64,000 nt of DNA from Paraniabella ginsengisoli (GCF_022513635.1 NZ_JAKWBL010000001.1:682001-746000); one strand, 5' to 3'; counted from the stretch's first letter, positions 48,106 through 59,542 are shown. A program made the numbers and translations. Notes: generated by a model not told the origin, from the sequence alone.

Positions 48106-50181
48106 ATGATGATACTATATTCCTTTTTAAAAAAGATAATATTTTGCTCGGCGTTTATATTTGCCATTAGCTCTACTAATGGCGTGCTTGCACAACACGA
48201 AAAGGAAGTTTCTAACGTAACCCGCCCGGATAATAATCAGATAAATAGCTTCTACGTTTCTAACAAAAAACCATTGCAGTCTTTGTATTTGCTAAAGCTT
48301 CCGGTAGGGGCCATTCAACCGAAAGGCTGGTTGATGAAATATCTTGAGCTACAAAGAAGCGGACTGACAGGCCACTTAGGCGAAATAAGCGCATGGCTTG
48401 CTAAAAAAAATAACGCCTGGCTCAGCAAAGATGGAAGTGGCGATCATGGCTGGGAGGAAGTGCCTTATTGGTTGAAAGGCTACGCAAACCTGGGTTATAT
48501 TTTAAAAGACCCTAAAATTATTGAAGAGTCTAAAATATGGTTAAACGCCGCACTTAATAGCCAGCGCAAAGACGGTTATTTTGGTCCGACGATTTTAAGA
48601 AATGGCAAACCTGATCTTTGGGGTAATATGATTATGCTTTGGTGCCTGCAATCATATTACGAATATAGCCAGGATAAACGTGTATTGCCTTTCATGGAAA
48701 AATATTTTCGTTGGCAATATAATTTACCAGATAGTATGTTGCTGGAAGATTATTGGGAGAATAGCCGGGGCGGTGATAATATGCTAAGTGTATATTGGTT
48801 GTATAACAGAACAACTGGTAAAGAATGGTTGTTGGAGCTTGCTGAAAAGCTTCATCGAAATACTGCGAACTGGAGAACGCCTAAGAGTTTGCCTAATTGG
48901 CATAATGTAAACATTGCACAATGTTTTAGAGAACCGGCTACTTATTATATGCAATCCGGTAATGATGCTGATCTTACAGCTACATATAATGTGTTTCAAT
49001 TGATACGCGAACGTTATGGTAATGTGCCTGGCGGTATGTTTGGAGCCGATGAAAATGCGCGGAAAGGGTATGTTGATCCACGACAAGGCGTTGAAACCTG
49101 TGGCATGGTTGAACAAATGGCTTCGAATGAAATTTTAGCTGGTATTACCGGAGATCCTTTCTGGGCCGATCATACAGAAGAAGTAGCTTTTAATACTTAT
49201 CCGGCTGCTGTTATGCCCGATTTTAAAGCATTGCGCTATATCACGAGTCCTAACATGTCTATCAGCGATAGCAAAAATCATCATCCGGGTATCGATAATA
49301 CTGGCCCATTTTTAATGATGAATCCATTTAGCTCTCGTTGCTGCCAACATAATCATGCTCAAGGCTGGCCATATTATTCCGAACATGTTTTTATGGCTAC
49401 GCCAGATAATGGTTTAGCTGCTTTGCTTTATTGTGAAGCAACTGTAAAAGCCAAAGTGGGAAGTGGTAATGAAGTTAGCATTGAATCAAAAGGACATTAC
49501 CCTTTTGATGAGAAGACTACATTTATATTGTCAATGAATGAGAACGAATCTTTTCCGTTTTACTTGCGCGTACCGGCATGGTGCAATAATGCTAAAATAA
49601 AAATAAATGGCGAAGCAATAAACCTGGCGTTCGATCCATCGTCATACATTAAAATAAACAGGCTTTGGAAAAATGGTGATAAGATTGAATTGGAATTGCC
49701 GATGCAATTAGAAGTACAATATTGGACAGAGAATAAAAACAGTATTAGTGTGAATCGCGGCCCATTAACTTATTCTTTAAAAATTAAAGAGCAATATGTG
49801 AAAGCAGATAGTAAGAAGTCTGCCATTGGCGATTCTAAATGGCAGGAAACTGCGGATGCAAGCAAATGGCCTTCTTATGAAATCCTGCCTGCTTCTGCAT
49901 GGAATTATGGCCTTCAATATAAAGGTGAAGATCCTTCAAGATTTTTTAGAATTGAAAAAGAAAATGGCCAGTTGACAATTTTCCATTCACTCAAGAGAAT
50001 GTGCCAATTGTGTTAACCGCAAAAGGTAAAGTAATTCCAACATGGAAAGTAGATCAGTATGGGCTAACAGACACATTGCCGCAAAGCCCGGTTAGCGTTA
50101 ATACAAAAACAGAAACTATCGAATTAATTCCAATGGGGGCAGCGCGATTGCGAATTAGTTCCTTTCCTGTTGTAAATTAAA
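48106..50181 (+). CDS. GH127/DUF1680 family, putative beta-L-arabinofuranosidase
   Basis: Secreted enzyme with an (alpha/alpha)6 barrel. The GH127 zinc-thiolate site is present: Glu and Cys in GVETCGMVEQM and the Cys pair in SSRCCQHNHAQGW, corresponding to the E-C...CC ligands of characterised beta-L-arabinofuranosidases with a Cys nucleophile. Signal peptide ends near GVLAQHEKE. The frame breaks near 49980 (T4 run); one more T gives TIFPFTQENVPIVLTAKGKVIPTWKVDQYG to a stop at 50179-50181. About 691 residues. Related GH families share the fold, so specificity is tentative. Confidence 0.85.
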
Positions 50182-50211
50182 AATCATTCTGAATAAAATA
50201 AATACGAATTT

Positions 50212-51380
50212 ATGTTGAACAAAAAAGTCACGCTCGTTCTTATAGCTTTTATTAGCCTGGTTTGGTCTTGTAATACTGGCGAGAATAAATCTGATAAGAA
50301 TGAAACAACGGATAGCACTGCAACCAGAGCTATTTGGTCTTCAGAAAAAGCTAATAATTGGTACAGCAATCAACCTTGGTATGTAGGTGCTAATTTTTTG
50401 CCTAGCTCTGCTATTAACCAGTTGGAAATGTGGCAAGCCGAAACTTTTGATACCGCCACTATTGAGAAAGAGTTTGCTTTAGCAGAATCCTTGGGCATGA
50501 ATATTATGCGTGTGTACTTACATGACCTCGTTTGGCAAAATGATGAACAGGGCTTTTATGACCGGATGAATAAGGTTTTGGAAATTGCAGATAAGCACGG
50601 TATAAAGATTTTGTTCACTATTTTCGATTCTTGTTGGGATCCTTTTCCTAAAGCTGGCAAGCAGCGCGAACCACAACCTTTTGTTCATAATTCAGGATGG
50701 GTGCAAAGTCCGGGACAAGTTGTTTTGAAAGATTCAACACAATATCCAATGATGGAAAAGTATGTAAAAGCCGTTGTTGGAAAATTTGCTAATGATGATC
50801 GTATTGTTTTGTGGGATGTGTGGAATGAGCCGGATAACATGACCGGAGCTTCTTACGAGAAGGTTGAAACACCAGACAAAGTTGCTCTTGTATTGCCGTT
50901 ACTTAAAAAACATTTGAATGGGCGAGATCGGCAAACCCAAGCCAGCCACTAACTTCAGGCGTTTGGGCCGGAAACTGGGAAAGCGATAGCACTTTAAAAC
51001 CGTTAGAAAGATTACAGTTAGAAGAATCAGATATTGTTTCTTTCCATTGTTATGATGATTCGGTAACCTTATCGAAAAAGATCAATCAATTGAAACGTTA
51101 TAACAAGCCGATGTTTTGTACAGAATATATGGCAAGGCCCAATGGTAGTACGTTTCAGAGCTCATTACCTGTAGCAAAAGAAAATAAAGTAGCTATGATT
51201 AATTGGGGATTTGTAGATGGTAAATCACAAACTATTTATCCCTGGGATAGCTGGACGAAAAAATATACTTCTGAGCCTCCACTTTGGTTTCATGATATTT
51301 TTAGAAAAGATGGTACACCTTATAAGCAGGAGGAGGTAGACTTTATTAAGACGATGACAGGAGTGGCAAATAGTCAATAG
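50212..51380 (+). CDS. GH5-like (clan GH-A) cellulase-family glycosidase
   Basis: Lipoprotein signal MLNKKVTLVLIAFISLVWSC. TIM-barrel enzyme: GANFLPSSAINQLEMW, LGMNIMRVYLHDLVWQND, HGIKILFTIFDSCWDPFPK, acid/base Glu in VLWDVWNEPDN (about residue 206) and the nucleophile Glu in MFCTEYMARPNG. One A is missing in an A6 run near 50911; repair gives LKKTFEWARSANPSQPLTSGVWAGNWESD. About 389 residues. Often annotated as a xylanase by similarity, but only clan and mechanism can be supported. Confidence 0.82.
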
Positions 51381-51486
51381 TGAATGGTCAGAAATTAAGG
51401 ATTATCAGAAAGCTGAAACAGGAGATATATGCTACGAATGCACGAGTATATAGATGTACTATTAAGGCATAATACGTTGTGGTCTA

Positions 51487-51524
51487 ACTCCCCTCTCCAA
51501 AGGAGAGGGGCTGGGGGTGAGGTC
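51487..51524. repeat. GC-rich hairpin repeat (intergenic copy)
   Basis: CCCCTCTCC AAA GGAGAGGGG followed by CTGGGGGTGAGGTCT. Best-preserved type of the family together with 59501-59536. Lies between the GH5-like and GH43 genes. Confidence 0.75.
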
Positions 51525-51596
51525 TGACGATAAAAGTGACATCAATACAAATTCGTTTATTCATGGCATATTTTCAAATAGCAAATAATTTAAAGC

Positions 51597-52583
51597 ATGC
51601 TTTTAAACCTAAATATCAGGAAGTATAGCACAGGTTTGTTACTCTTTATTGTGTTGCAGTTGCTTATTACAAAGACTTACGCACAAACTAAAGAAGAGCA
51701 AAATCCTTTAGTCGCTGATCCAACTATTTTTTTAGACAATAGTACTTACTATTTATATGGCACCGGCGGTGGCAATAAAGATAATGGCTTCAAAGTATTT
51801 ACATCAACCGATCAAAAGCAATGGAAGGATAGGGGCTTTGCTTTGAAGAAGTCTGAAAACTACGGTAGTAAAGGATTTTGGGCGCCTCAGGTATTTAAGC
51901 ATGGTAATAAATATTATATGGCTTACACTGCAAGTGAGCATATAGCTGTGTCGATCGCCGATAGTCCCTTAGGGCCATTCACGCAAAAAGCTAAAATACC
52001 GCTTGATAGCAATACCAGAATGATTGATCCATTTATATGGATTGATCCGTCTGGTACAATTTATCTTTATCATGTCAGATTACAAAAGGGTAACCGGATT
52101 TTTGTAGCTGAAATGAATAAGGAACTTACATCCATCAAAAATGAAACATTGAAGGAATGTATCGTAGCGAAAGAAGGGTGGGAAGATACACAGAATGCCG
52201 AATGGAAAGTTGCTGAAGGCCCGACAATATTAAAACATAAAGATCTTTATTATTTGATTTACTCGGCCAATGATTTCAGAAATCCAGATTACGCTGTTGG
52301 GTATGCAATCTCCAAAACGTTATTAGGCCCTTGGAAAAAATTTGAAGGCAATCCAATCATATCAAGACAGAAATTAGATTTTAATGGAACGGGTCATGGT
52401 GATGTTGTGATTGATAAAAAAGGAAAAATGTGGTATGTATTTCATACACACAATATTCAGGAATCTGTTGCTCCCAGGAAAACAGCGATCATTGAATTAA
52501 GATTTGAAAAGCAGGGTAATGGTTTGCCTGACAAAATAATTGCGCTACCAAAAACTTTTCGCTTTTTGGAGAAGACAAAATGA
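51597..52583 (+). CDS. Glycoside hydrolase family 43 protein
   Basis: Secreted inverting glycosidase, arabinofuranosidase or xylosidase type. Signal to TYAQ. Blade signatures with the catalytic triad: Asp base in LVADPTIFLDNSTYYLYGT, pKa-tuning Asp in RMIDPFIWIDPSGTIYLYH, and Glu acid in KVAEGPTILKHKDLYYLIYS; also FWAPQVFKHGNKYYMAY and GTGHGDVVIDKKGKMWYVFH. 328 residues, intact, single-domain. Confidence 0.92.
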   Translation: MLLNLNIRKYSTGLLLFIVLQLLITKTYAQTKEEQNPLVADPTIFLDNSTYYLYGTGGGNKDNGFKVFTSTDQKQWKDRGFALKKSENYGSKGFWAPQVFKHGNKYYMAYTASEHIAVSIADSPLGPFTQKAKIPLDSNTRMIDPFIWIDPSGTIYLYHVRLQKGNRIFVAEMNKELTSIKNETLKECIVAKEGWEDTQNAEWKVAEGPTILKHKDLYYLIYSANDFRNPDYAVGYAISKTLLGPWKKFEGNPIISRQKLDFNGTGHGDVVIDKKGKMWYVFHTHNIQESVAPRKTAIIELRFEKQGNGLPDKIIALPKTFRFLEKTK

Positions 52584-52634
52584 ATGGATAAATTCTAAAT
52601 ACTAAAATCTAAAGTGACTACTAAGCCAAAACAA

Positions 52635-53689
52635 ATGAAAGTATATATTCTCTTATTATTTGTATCAGTTAATTTTCTGGTAAGTTGTGGTACTGCCGGA
52701 AAAATTCAGGAACAGCCTGTTACATTTACTAACCCGCTATTACCTTCTGGTGCCGATCCGTTTAGTTTTTATAAAGATGGATATTACTATTACACACATA
52801 CCGCTGGCAATAAATTGGTATTGTGGAAAACAAAAAATTTATCTGATCTCAAAACAGCTCAGAAAAAAACAATATGGACGCCGCCTGCAAATACTGCTTA
52901 TTCAAAAGAATTATGGGCTCCCGAGATATTGTATTTAAGAGGTAAGTGGTATATGTATTTTGCTGCTGATAATGGGCAAAATAGAAACCATCGTATGTAT
53001 GTTGTAGAAAATGCTTCTGCTGATCCAATGGAAGGGGAATGGATATTTAAAGGAAAAGTTGCTGATGATACTGATAAATGGGCGATTGATGGAGATGTGT
53101 TTGAACACAATAATAAACTATATATGGTTTGGTCGGGCTGGGAAGGCAACTTCAATGGCAGGCAAGATATTTATATAGCAAGTATGTCTAACCCATGGAC
53201 GATTGAAGGACCGCGGATAAAAATCTCCAGCCCACAGTATGATTGGGAAACACATGGTTATTTGAAAGGTGAAACACCTGAGCAGGTGAATGTAAATGAA
53301 GGACCGCAGTTTTTAAAATATAAAAATAAAATTTTCATAGTGTACTCGGCAAGCGGCTGCTGGACAGATTTTTATACTTTAGGAATGTTGTCGATAGATA
53401 CCAATAAGGACCTTTTAAATGTATCTAATTGGAAAAAAATCCCGAACCTGTTTTTAAAGCGGCGCCCGAAAATGGAGTATATGCTGCTGGCCATAATTCG
53501 TTTTTTAAATCACCCGATGGTAAGGAAGACTGGATACTATATCATGCTAACTCCGCCCCAGGACAGGGTTGTGGAGGACAACGCTCACCACGCATGCAAA
53601 AGTTTACCTGGAATAAAGATGGCTCACCAAATTTTGGAAAGCCGCTCAGTACAAATCAATCTTTACAAATCCTCCAACTAATATTTTAA
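52635..53689 (+). CDS. Glycoside hydrolase family 43 protein (second)
   Basis: Lipoprotein signal MKVYILLLFVSVNFLVSC. Catalytic Asp in LPSGADPFSFYKDGYYYYTHT, middle Asp in KWAIDGDVFEHNNKLYMVWSGW and Glu in VNVNEGPQFLKYKNKIFIVYS; ELWAPEILYLRGKWYMYFAA is the substrate-side blade. The break at an A7 run near 53432 is repaired by one A: NWKKNPEPVFKAAPENGVYAAGHNSFFKSPDG. ATG 52635 rather than the GTG at 52614 because the signal peptide starts there. About 351 residues. Confidence 0.9.
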
Positions 53690-53906
53690 ATTCATTTGAA
53701 TTTATTTTCTTCCTTCACAACAATAACCTTTTAAAAATTACGTTATTGTTGCATATATTGTTTTTTGCTTTTAGAACGATTCTCTAAAAATTTAGGAACG
53801 CTTTTTGCTTAAGTTCAAGAATCTAAATTTTTTATCCGCTTGCCGTCTCAATATTTCGGCTAGCCCTTGTTCATTATTATAAACCTTAAAAATCTTTTTA
53901 AGTAAC

Positions 53907-56900
53907 ATGAGGAAGAAAATCCGGTTATCGACCGTGAAACCTTTTTGCCTGCCCTATTGCAAAATCGTTTTTTCGATTGCATTTACATTTACTTTTTTAT
54001 CCGCTTGTTCGGTAGCAATGGCACAGACCCAGGCACAACAGAAAATTACTGTTAGTGGCTTTGTTGCGAGTAATACAGGTGTGCCAATACCTGCAGCAAC
54101 GGTATTGGAAAAAGGTACACAAACAGCGGCAGTGTCTGATGAGAAGGGAGCCTTCTCCATCAATGTTTCTTCAGCCAATGCAACACTTGTATTTAGTTCT
54201 GTTGATTTTGCTTCAAGAGAGGAGCCACTTAATGGAAGAACAACGCTTGACACTATTAAACTAACCCCAGGTGCTGCTCAAACAAATCTGGAAGAAGTAA
54301 TTGTGGTGGGTTATGGAACTCAGTCAAAGAAAGAAATTACTTCAGCTATTGTGAACGTTAAAGCTGAAGACTTCAACAAAGGTGGGATGCGAAACCCAAT
54401 GGATCTTATTCAGGGTAAGGTAGCAGGTTTGAATCTTACCAGAACACAGGGGAGCAACCCTAACTCCAGTACGTCTATTCAATTAAGAGGTATTACTTCT
54501 ATAAGTGGTACTAATTCGCCATTAGTAGTTGTGGATGGTATTCCAGGAGGTAATCTGGATCTGCTTCAACAGGATGATATTGAATCAATAAGTGTTTTAA
54601 AAGATGGATCCGCAGCTGCTATCTACGGTACAAGAGCCAATGGTGGTGTAATTCTGGTTACCACTAAAAAAGGTAAAGAAGGCGAACCGCTTTTAGAATT
54701 ATCGACGTATTTGCAAAAAGAATATGTAGACAAAAGGCCTGACAATCTTTCTGCCGAGCAATTTAGAAACCTGATTAAAGATGGTGTTATTGATGAAGAT
54801 CAGGATTTAGGAGCAACTACCGATTTGTTTTCAGAGCTGATTAATAAATCAAACCTTAGCCAGTACTATAATTTGGCCGCGTCCGGAGGAACATCCAAAG
54901 CCAATTACAGAGGATCTATTTATTATAATAAAGGCATGGGTATTGCTAAAGAAAACGATCGTGAACAATTTGGTGGGCGTATTAATTTCAATCAAAAAGC
55001 TTTGAAGGATTTATTGACCATGCAAATGAATCTGGCAGTTAACATGAATAAAGCTAACATGCTAGGAGGCGGGCCATTATCAACTGATCCCACTTCTGGT
55101 GACTATGCTATAACTTCCGGCGCCGATTTTGAACAGGCAATTCAATGGAATCCTACAGCTCCGCTATATCAGCCAGATGGCTCGTTTACTCAATTGCAAA
55201 CTTTCAATAATTACAATCCACTTTCAAGATTAGCAAACAGAGTGTATGAAAGAAATCAGCAAACTTTTTCTGGTGATGTGAAATTTATACTGAAGTTGGC
55301 CAAAGGATTAAATGCATCTGTTTTTGGTTCATACTTACGTAATATGTATAATGATCGGTATTTCCGCTCTTCAAAAGATTGGGACCAGCGCGTTGGTACA
55401 GAGTATCAGGGTATGTCGTTTGCACAAAAACTGAATTACCTGGAATGGACAAAAACAATAGAGCCTACGATAGATTATACAACAACAATAAACGGTAAAC
55501 ACACTATTGCGGCACTTGGTGGATATAGTTATCAGAATACAACATTTGAAAGATTCAATGCAAATAACAGCGGCTTTCCTTCGGATGCTTACATGGATTG
55601 GAATTTAGGTGCAGGTGCAGCTATTAATATAACAACTTTCCCACGGCCATCATTAGGTAGTAGAAAAGAAGAGAACACCCTGATCGCTTTTTTTGGGAGA
55701 GTGAATTATACGTTTGACAATAAATATTATTTACAGGCCATTTTAAGACATGAAGGTTCTTCAAGATTTGGAGCAAATAATAAATGGGCTAATTTTCCCG
55801 CAATTTCTGCAGGCTGGACTATTTCTAACGAAGCCTTCTTAGAGGATGTTTCTGTGATTAATAATTTGAAGTTCCGGGTTGGATATGGTGTCACTGGTAA
55901 TCAAGGCATACCTAACTATCGCTCACTATATTTGTTAAGTACGGGAGGGGTCTATCCACAAGAAGGGGTATATTATCAGACCTTTGGTTTGAGCCAGAAT
56001 GCAAACCCTAATTTACAATGGGAAAAGAAAGGCGAGTTTAATGTTGGGATCGACTTTGGGTTATTGAAGAATAGAATTACAGGTTCATTTGATGTATTTA
56101 ATAGAAATACGAAAAACTTATTGTATGCTTACTTCGTCCCTCAACCAAACTATGTACAAAATAGTTTACTTACAAACGTAGGGAATATATCCGGAAAGGG
56201 AGTTGAATTATGGGTTTCAGGACGGGCTATTGACAAGGAAGATTTTAAATGGACTGTAGAATTTACAGGTAGTTCATCGTTTAACCGCCTGGCAAAAATC
56301 TCAAGTGAAAATTTTAAAGTGAATTTTCTTGAGTATGGCGGATTGCCTTCTCCAGGTAATTTAGGAAATGCGATTAGAATTACTGAAGGAAGTTTTATTG
56401 GTGACTTTTACGGTAAACGTTTTGCGGGCTTTACTGATGACGGTAAATGGCAGTTCTATAAAGCAGATGGTTCCGTTGGTGGTACAGATGATATGACAGA
56501 AGAAGATAAAAGCATAATTGGTAATGGTGTGCCCAGATATCAGGCAGCTCTAGGCAATCGTTTTACGTATAAGAATTTCGATCTCACAGTATTTTTCCGT
56601 GGTAAGTTTAAATTCGATATTCTCAATACAAAGGATATGTATTTTGGGAACAAAAAATGGTTACCTAACAACCTTCTAGCTTCTGCAATCGGAAAACATG
56701 CGCAGTTGGATGATGATCCTCAGTATTCTGATTATTATTTGGAAAAAGGTGATTTTGTTAAGTTGGATAATGTTACATTAGGCTATAATTTCAACTTCAA
56801 TTCAGACTACGTTAAACGGTGCTACTTATATATTACTGGTAGGAATTTACTGACATTCACTAAATATTCAGGATTAGACCCAGAATTACAAGACGTAGGT

Positions 56901-56978
56901 TTTGCTACTGGTATAGACAACAGAGGTTTTTATCCGAGAACAAAGTCCTTAACGGTAGGATTGAACATCGGCTTCTAA
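53907..56978 (+). CDS. SusC-family TonB-dependent transporter (PUL, copy 2)
   Basis: Second outer-membrane importer of the locus. Signal sequence through SVAMAQ, CarboxypepD_reg domain (VSGFVASNTGVPIPAATVLEKG), NLEEVIVVGYGTQSKKEI, plug motifs LVVVDGIPGGNL and ISVLKDGSAAAIYGTRANGGVILVTTKKG, and a barrel ending in SLTVGLNIGF with the C-terminal Phe. 1023 residues, intact. About 220 bp of AT-rich spacer precede it, so it may have its own promoter. Confidence 0.95.
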   Translation: MRKKIRLSTVKPFCLPYCKIVFSIAFTFTFLSACSVAMAQTQAQQKITVSGFVASNTGVPIPAATVLEKGTQTAAVSDEKGAFSINVSSANATLVFSSVDFASREEPLNGRTTLDTIKLTPGAAQTNLEEVIVVGYGTQSKKEITSAIVNVKAEDFNKGGMRNPMDLIQGKVAGLNLTRTQGSNPNSSTSIQLRGITSISGTNSPLVVVDGIPGGNLDLLQQDDIESISVLKDGSAAAIYGTRANGGVILVTTKKGKEGEPLLELSTYLQKEYVDKRPDNLSAEQFRNLIKDGVIDEDQDLGATTDLFSELINKSNLSQYYNLAASGGTSKANYRGSIYYNKGMGIAKENDREQFGGRINFNQKALKDLLTMQMNLAVNMNKANMLGGGPLSTDPTSGDYAITSGADFEQAIQWNPTAPLYQPDGSFTQLQTFNNYNPLSRLANRVYERNQQTFSGDVKFILKLAKGLNASVFGSYLRNMYNDRYFRSSKDWDQRVGTEYQGMSFAQKLNYLEWTKTIEPTIDYTTTINGKHTIAALGGYSYQNTTFERFNANNSGFPSDAYMDWNLGAGAAINITTFPRPSLGSRKEENTLIAFFGRVNYTFDNKYYLQAILRHEGSSRFGANNKWANFPAISAGWTISNEAFLEDVSVINNLKFRVGYGVTGNQGIPNYRSLYLLSTGGVYPQEGVYYQTFGLSQNANPNLQWEKKGEFNVGIDFGLLKNRITGSFDVFNRNTKNLLYAYFVPQPNYVQNSLLTNVGNISGKGVELWVSGRAIDKEDFKWTVEFTGSSSFNRLAKISSENFKVNFLEYGGLPSPGNLGNAIRITEGSFIGDFYGKRFAGFTDDGKWQFYKADGSVGGTDDMTEEDKSIIGNGVPRYQAALGNRFTYKNFDLTVFFRGKFKFDILNTKDMYFGNKKWLPNNLLASAIGKHAQLDDDPQYSDYYLEKGDFVKLDNVTLGYNFNFNSDYVKRCYLYITGRNLLTFTKYSGLDPELQDVGFATGIDNRGFYPRTKSLTVGLNIGF

Positions 56979-57012
56979 CCATAAAAAATTATAAATATTC
57001 ATAAGTTTTGAT

Positions 57013-58674
57013 ATGAGAAATAAACATAAACTATTTAGGGGTTACATTACTTATATGTGTATTTGCTTTTTTGTAATGTTGTTCACTACAAAGTGTACCA
57101 AATTAGATGAAGTAACTTATACAGATTTGCAATTTGAAGATTTCTACAAAAACAAACGTGATGTGTTAGCAAGCGCACTACGCCCATTAACCCACATGCA
57201 GGCATGGCTTGCTCCTACAGGCGGAAGCGGTTATTATTATCATAGTGAACTTTCAGCTGATCAACAGGCATGGCCTCAAAAGGGAAGGCACGGGTATGAT
57301 GCAGGTGATCATATACGGCAACATTATCATACATGGACAGCCGACGAAACGCGTATAAGAGATGCCTGGAGTTTAATATTTACAGGATTGGGATATACCA
57401 ATGCCGCATTAGGAGATATTACAAAATTAGATTCGACCTCTGTAGGAATGACTCAGGGAGAAATGGATAGTGTAATAACAGAACTAAAAGTTCTTCGTGC
57501 TTTTCATTACTTAAAGGCGATGGACATGTGGGGTAATATTCCTATCTCTGAAGAAATCGCATCTTCAGGTTCAGTTGATCTTCCAGCCACTTCTCCTCGT
57601 ACTGAAGTATTTGAATATGTGAAATCGCAATTAGAGGAAAACGTTCCTAAATTGCCAAAGTATAACGATAACCTTATTGGTAGAATATCCCAAACTGCGG
57701 GGTATGCTATGTTAGCAGAACTTTATCTAAATGCACAAAAGTGGAACGGTACGCCAATGTGGGATGAATGTATAGTGGCATGCGATAAAATAATTTCAGG
57801 TGAGGCTGGAGGATTGCCAAATGGCGGTACACCGCAACTTAATACTGATATTAACGCGGCATTTAGCAATACAAATCAAAGAAATTCAGAAGCTCTCTTC
57901 CAGGTTGCTTATAGTAGAAAGGGTGGGTTTGCTTTTGATTGGGGTGGCTTTTACTTTGGTTATGACTACATGAAGGAAGTATTAAAGGTGAATTATGGAG
58001 GGTGGAATGCGTTTGTAACTATACCAACTGCATTTGATGCCTTTGCTGAAAATGATCTTAGAAAGAAAGACTGGTTCTTATTTGGTCCTCAATATAAATA
58101 TGGAACAACCACACCTGTTTTGGGAACGGAAGAATACAATGGAAAACCATTAGTTTTTGTGAACTCAATCAGACGTGAAAGTGAAGGCGATAAAACAAGC
58201 GAAGGCAGTATGATCAAAGGAGAAGAAAACAGCGGCGCCAGGTTTAATAAATATAAATCAGGTACGCTCGATGATGCTAACTACCAGGAAAATCATTATA
58301 TGATCTATCGTTTAACTGAAATATATTTTAATAAAGCAGAAGCATTAATGAGAAAGAATGGCGCGGCAACTACAGAAGCTGTTACACTGATTAATGACTG
58401 TAGGAAAAGAGCTTTTACCGATGCCGATTGGTCTGCGGCTATGTACACTACGTCTTCATTGACTTTGGATGAGCTTTTGAAAGAGCGCGGCCGCGAATTT
58501 ATTTTTGAAGGCAAAAGGCGTGAAGACCTGATTCGTTTTGGGAAATTTACTACGGCAACGTGGTGGGATCATCAGCCAACAAACGACCCTAACAAAGAGT
58601 TGTTTCCCATTCCTAATACACAGTTAGAGCAAACCCTAAACTCAAACAAAATCCGGGTTACAATTAATTACTAG
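57013..58674 (+). CDS. SusD-family lipoprotein (PUL, copy 2)
   Basis: Glycan-binding partner of the second SusC. Export signal MRNKHKLFRGYITYMCICFFVMLFTTKC with a probable lipidated Cys. Family blocks: AWSLIFTGLGYTNAALGD, ELKVLRAFHYLKAMDMWGNIPIS, TAGYAMLAELYLNAQKW, and near the end ERGREFIFEGKRREDLIRFGKF with LFPIPNTQLEQTLN. 553 residues, intact. It starts 34 bp after susC and ends the PUL before a strong terminator. Confidence 0.94.
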   Translation: MRNKHKLFRGYITYMCICFFVMLFTTKCTKLDEVTYTDLQFEDFYKNKRDVLASALRPLTHMQAWLAPTGGSGYYYHSELSADQQAWPQKGRHGYDAGDHIRQHYHTWTADETRIRDAWSLIFTGLGYTNAALGDITKLDSTSVGMTQGEMDSVITELKVLRAFHYLKAMDMWGNIPISEEIASSGSVDLPATSPRTEVFEYVKSQLEENVPKLPKYNDNLIGRISQTAGYAMLAELYLNAQKWNGTPMWDECIVACDKIISGEAGGLPNGGTPQLNTDINAAFSNTNQRNSEALFQVAYSRKGGFAFDWGGFYFGYDYMKEVLKVNYGGWNAFVTIPTAFDAFAENDLRKKDWFLFGPQYKYGTTTPVLGTEEYNGKPLVFVNSIRRESEGDKTSEGSMIKGEENSGARFNKYKSGTLDDANYQENHYMIYRLTEIYFNKAEALMRKNGAATTEAVTLINDCRKRAFTDADWSAAMYTTSSLTLDELLKERGREFIFEGKRREDLIRFGKFTTATWWDHQPTNDPNKELFPIPNTQLEQTLNSNKIRVTINY

Positions 58675-58691
58675 AACTGTAATGGTTTATA

Positions 58692-58726
58692 AAAAAGGCG
58701 CTATACAAAATGTACAGCGCCTTTTT
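58692..58726. terminator. Bidirectional terminator at the PUL end
   Basis: AAAAAGGCGCT (58692-58702) with AGCGCCTTTTT (58716-58726), extended inward by TACA/TGTA. Serves the second susD and the convergent DinB-like gene. Confidence 0.87.
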
Positions 58727-58742
58727 CTGTATATGCTAAAAA

Positions 58743-59341
58743 TTATTTTGGAAAATTAGGCATTGCTTTTAGTTCAATTATTTGCGCAGTGTGGCGCTTT
58801 GAATGGGCGGTAAGAAAAACTAAAAGTTGGTAAGCATCTACAGTACCAACAGGTGTTTTTGCAAAATGATTACGTAGATCATCCTTAGTAGTTTTAATAT
58901 ATTTTTCAAGATCTGTTGTCTGCTGCGAATAGGTGCCAATCGTCTTTTTATAATCACCTAATTGTCCGCCAGGTTTCAACTGCTCAGGTGCTTTCGCTTT
59001 TTGTTCCCTGCTTTCGATCATACCTTTTATCTGTTCATCAGTTAGTTTTACTTCTTGTTTTTTGTAGAATCAGCTGACTCTTTCAAGGTTCCCATTGCCC
59101 ATTCAAAAATAGATTTTTCAGTAAGCGTAATATGTTCTACACAATTGGCAATGCTCCATGCAGAGTCATTGGGCTTCCAGTTTAATTGCTCATCGCTCAA
59201 TCCTTTTACTTCACTTAAGAGTAGTGCCTTAGATGCATTGCGATAAGATAATAAATCTGCTCTCTCTTTGTCAGTAATAGGATCAAAAATAGTAAAACTA
59301 AAAAGTGTTGTTAGTCCGATAATGAATAAAAAGCTTTTCAT
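58743..59341 (-). CDS. DinB-superfamily protein with signal peptide
   Basis: Four-helix DinB/YfiT-like metal-binding fold, not DNA polymerase IV. Signal peptide MKSFLFIIGLTTLFSFTIF suggests export. Putative metal-binding His residues in SIANCVEHITLTE and FLTAHSKRHTAQI. One A missing in an A6 run near 59057 joins STKKQEVKLTDEQIKGM; about 199 residues. Biochemical role unknown; many relatives are thiol-dependent transferases or hydrolases. Confidence 0.82.
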
Positions 59342-59500
59342 GATATTTGATTTGGTTTAGAATAAAAAAGTAGGATTTTAAAATTTGGCAGGTAAAAATA
59401 CGATTATTTTCAGGCTGAAAATTGACACGTATGTTTCCAGGTGCAGTTAAAATTTTTGCACTTAGATAAGTATAAAGAAACATAAATTTTCGGAGTCTGC

Positions 59501-59536
59501 TCCCCTCTCCTTTGGAGAGGGGCAGGGGTGAGGTCT
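59501..59536. repeat. GC-rich hairpin repeat (intergenic copy)
   Basis: CCCCTCTCC TTT GGAGAGGGG then CAGGGGTGAGGTCTT, ending seven bases before the topA stop. Differs from 51487-51524 mainly by TTT for AAA in the loop, as expected for the opposite orientation of the hairpin. Confidence 0.75.
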
Positions 59537-59542
59537 TACATG

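Noticed and set aside
58743..59341. DNA polymerase IV (dinB)
   Set aside because: The protein belongs to the DinB/YfiT four-helix superfamily, unrelated to the polymerase of the same name.
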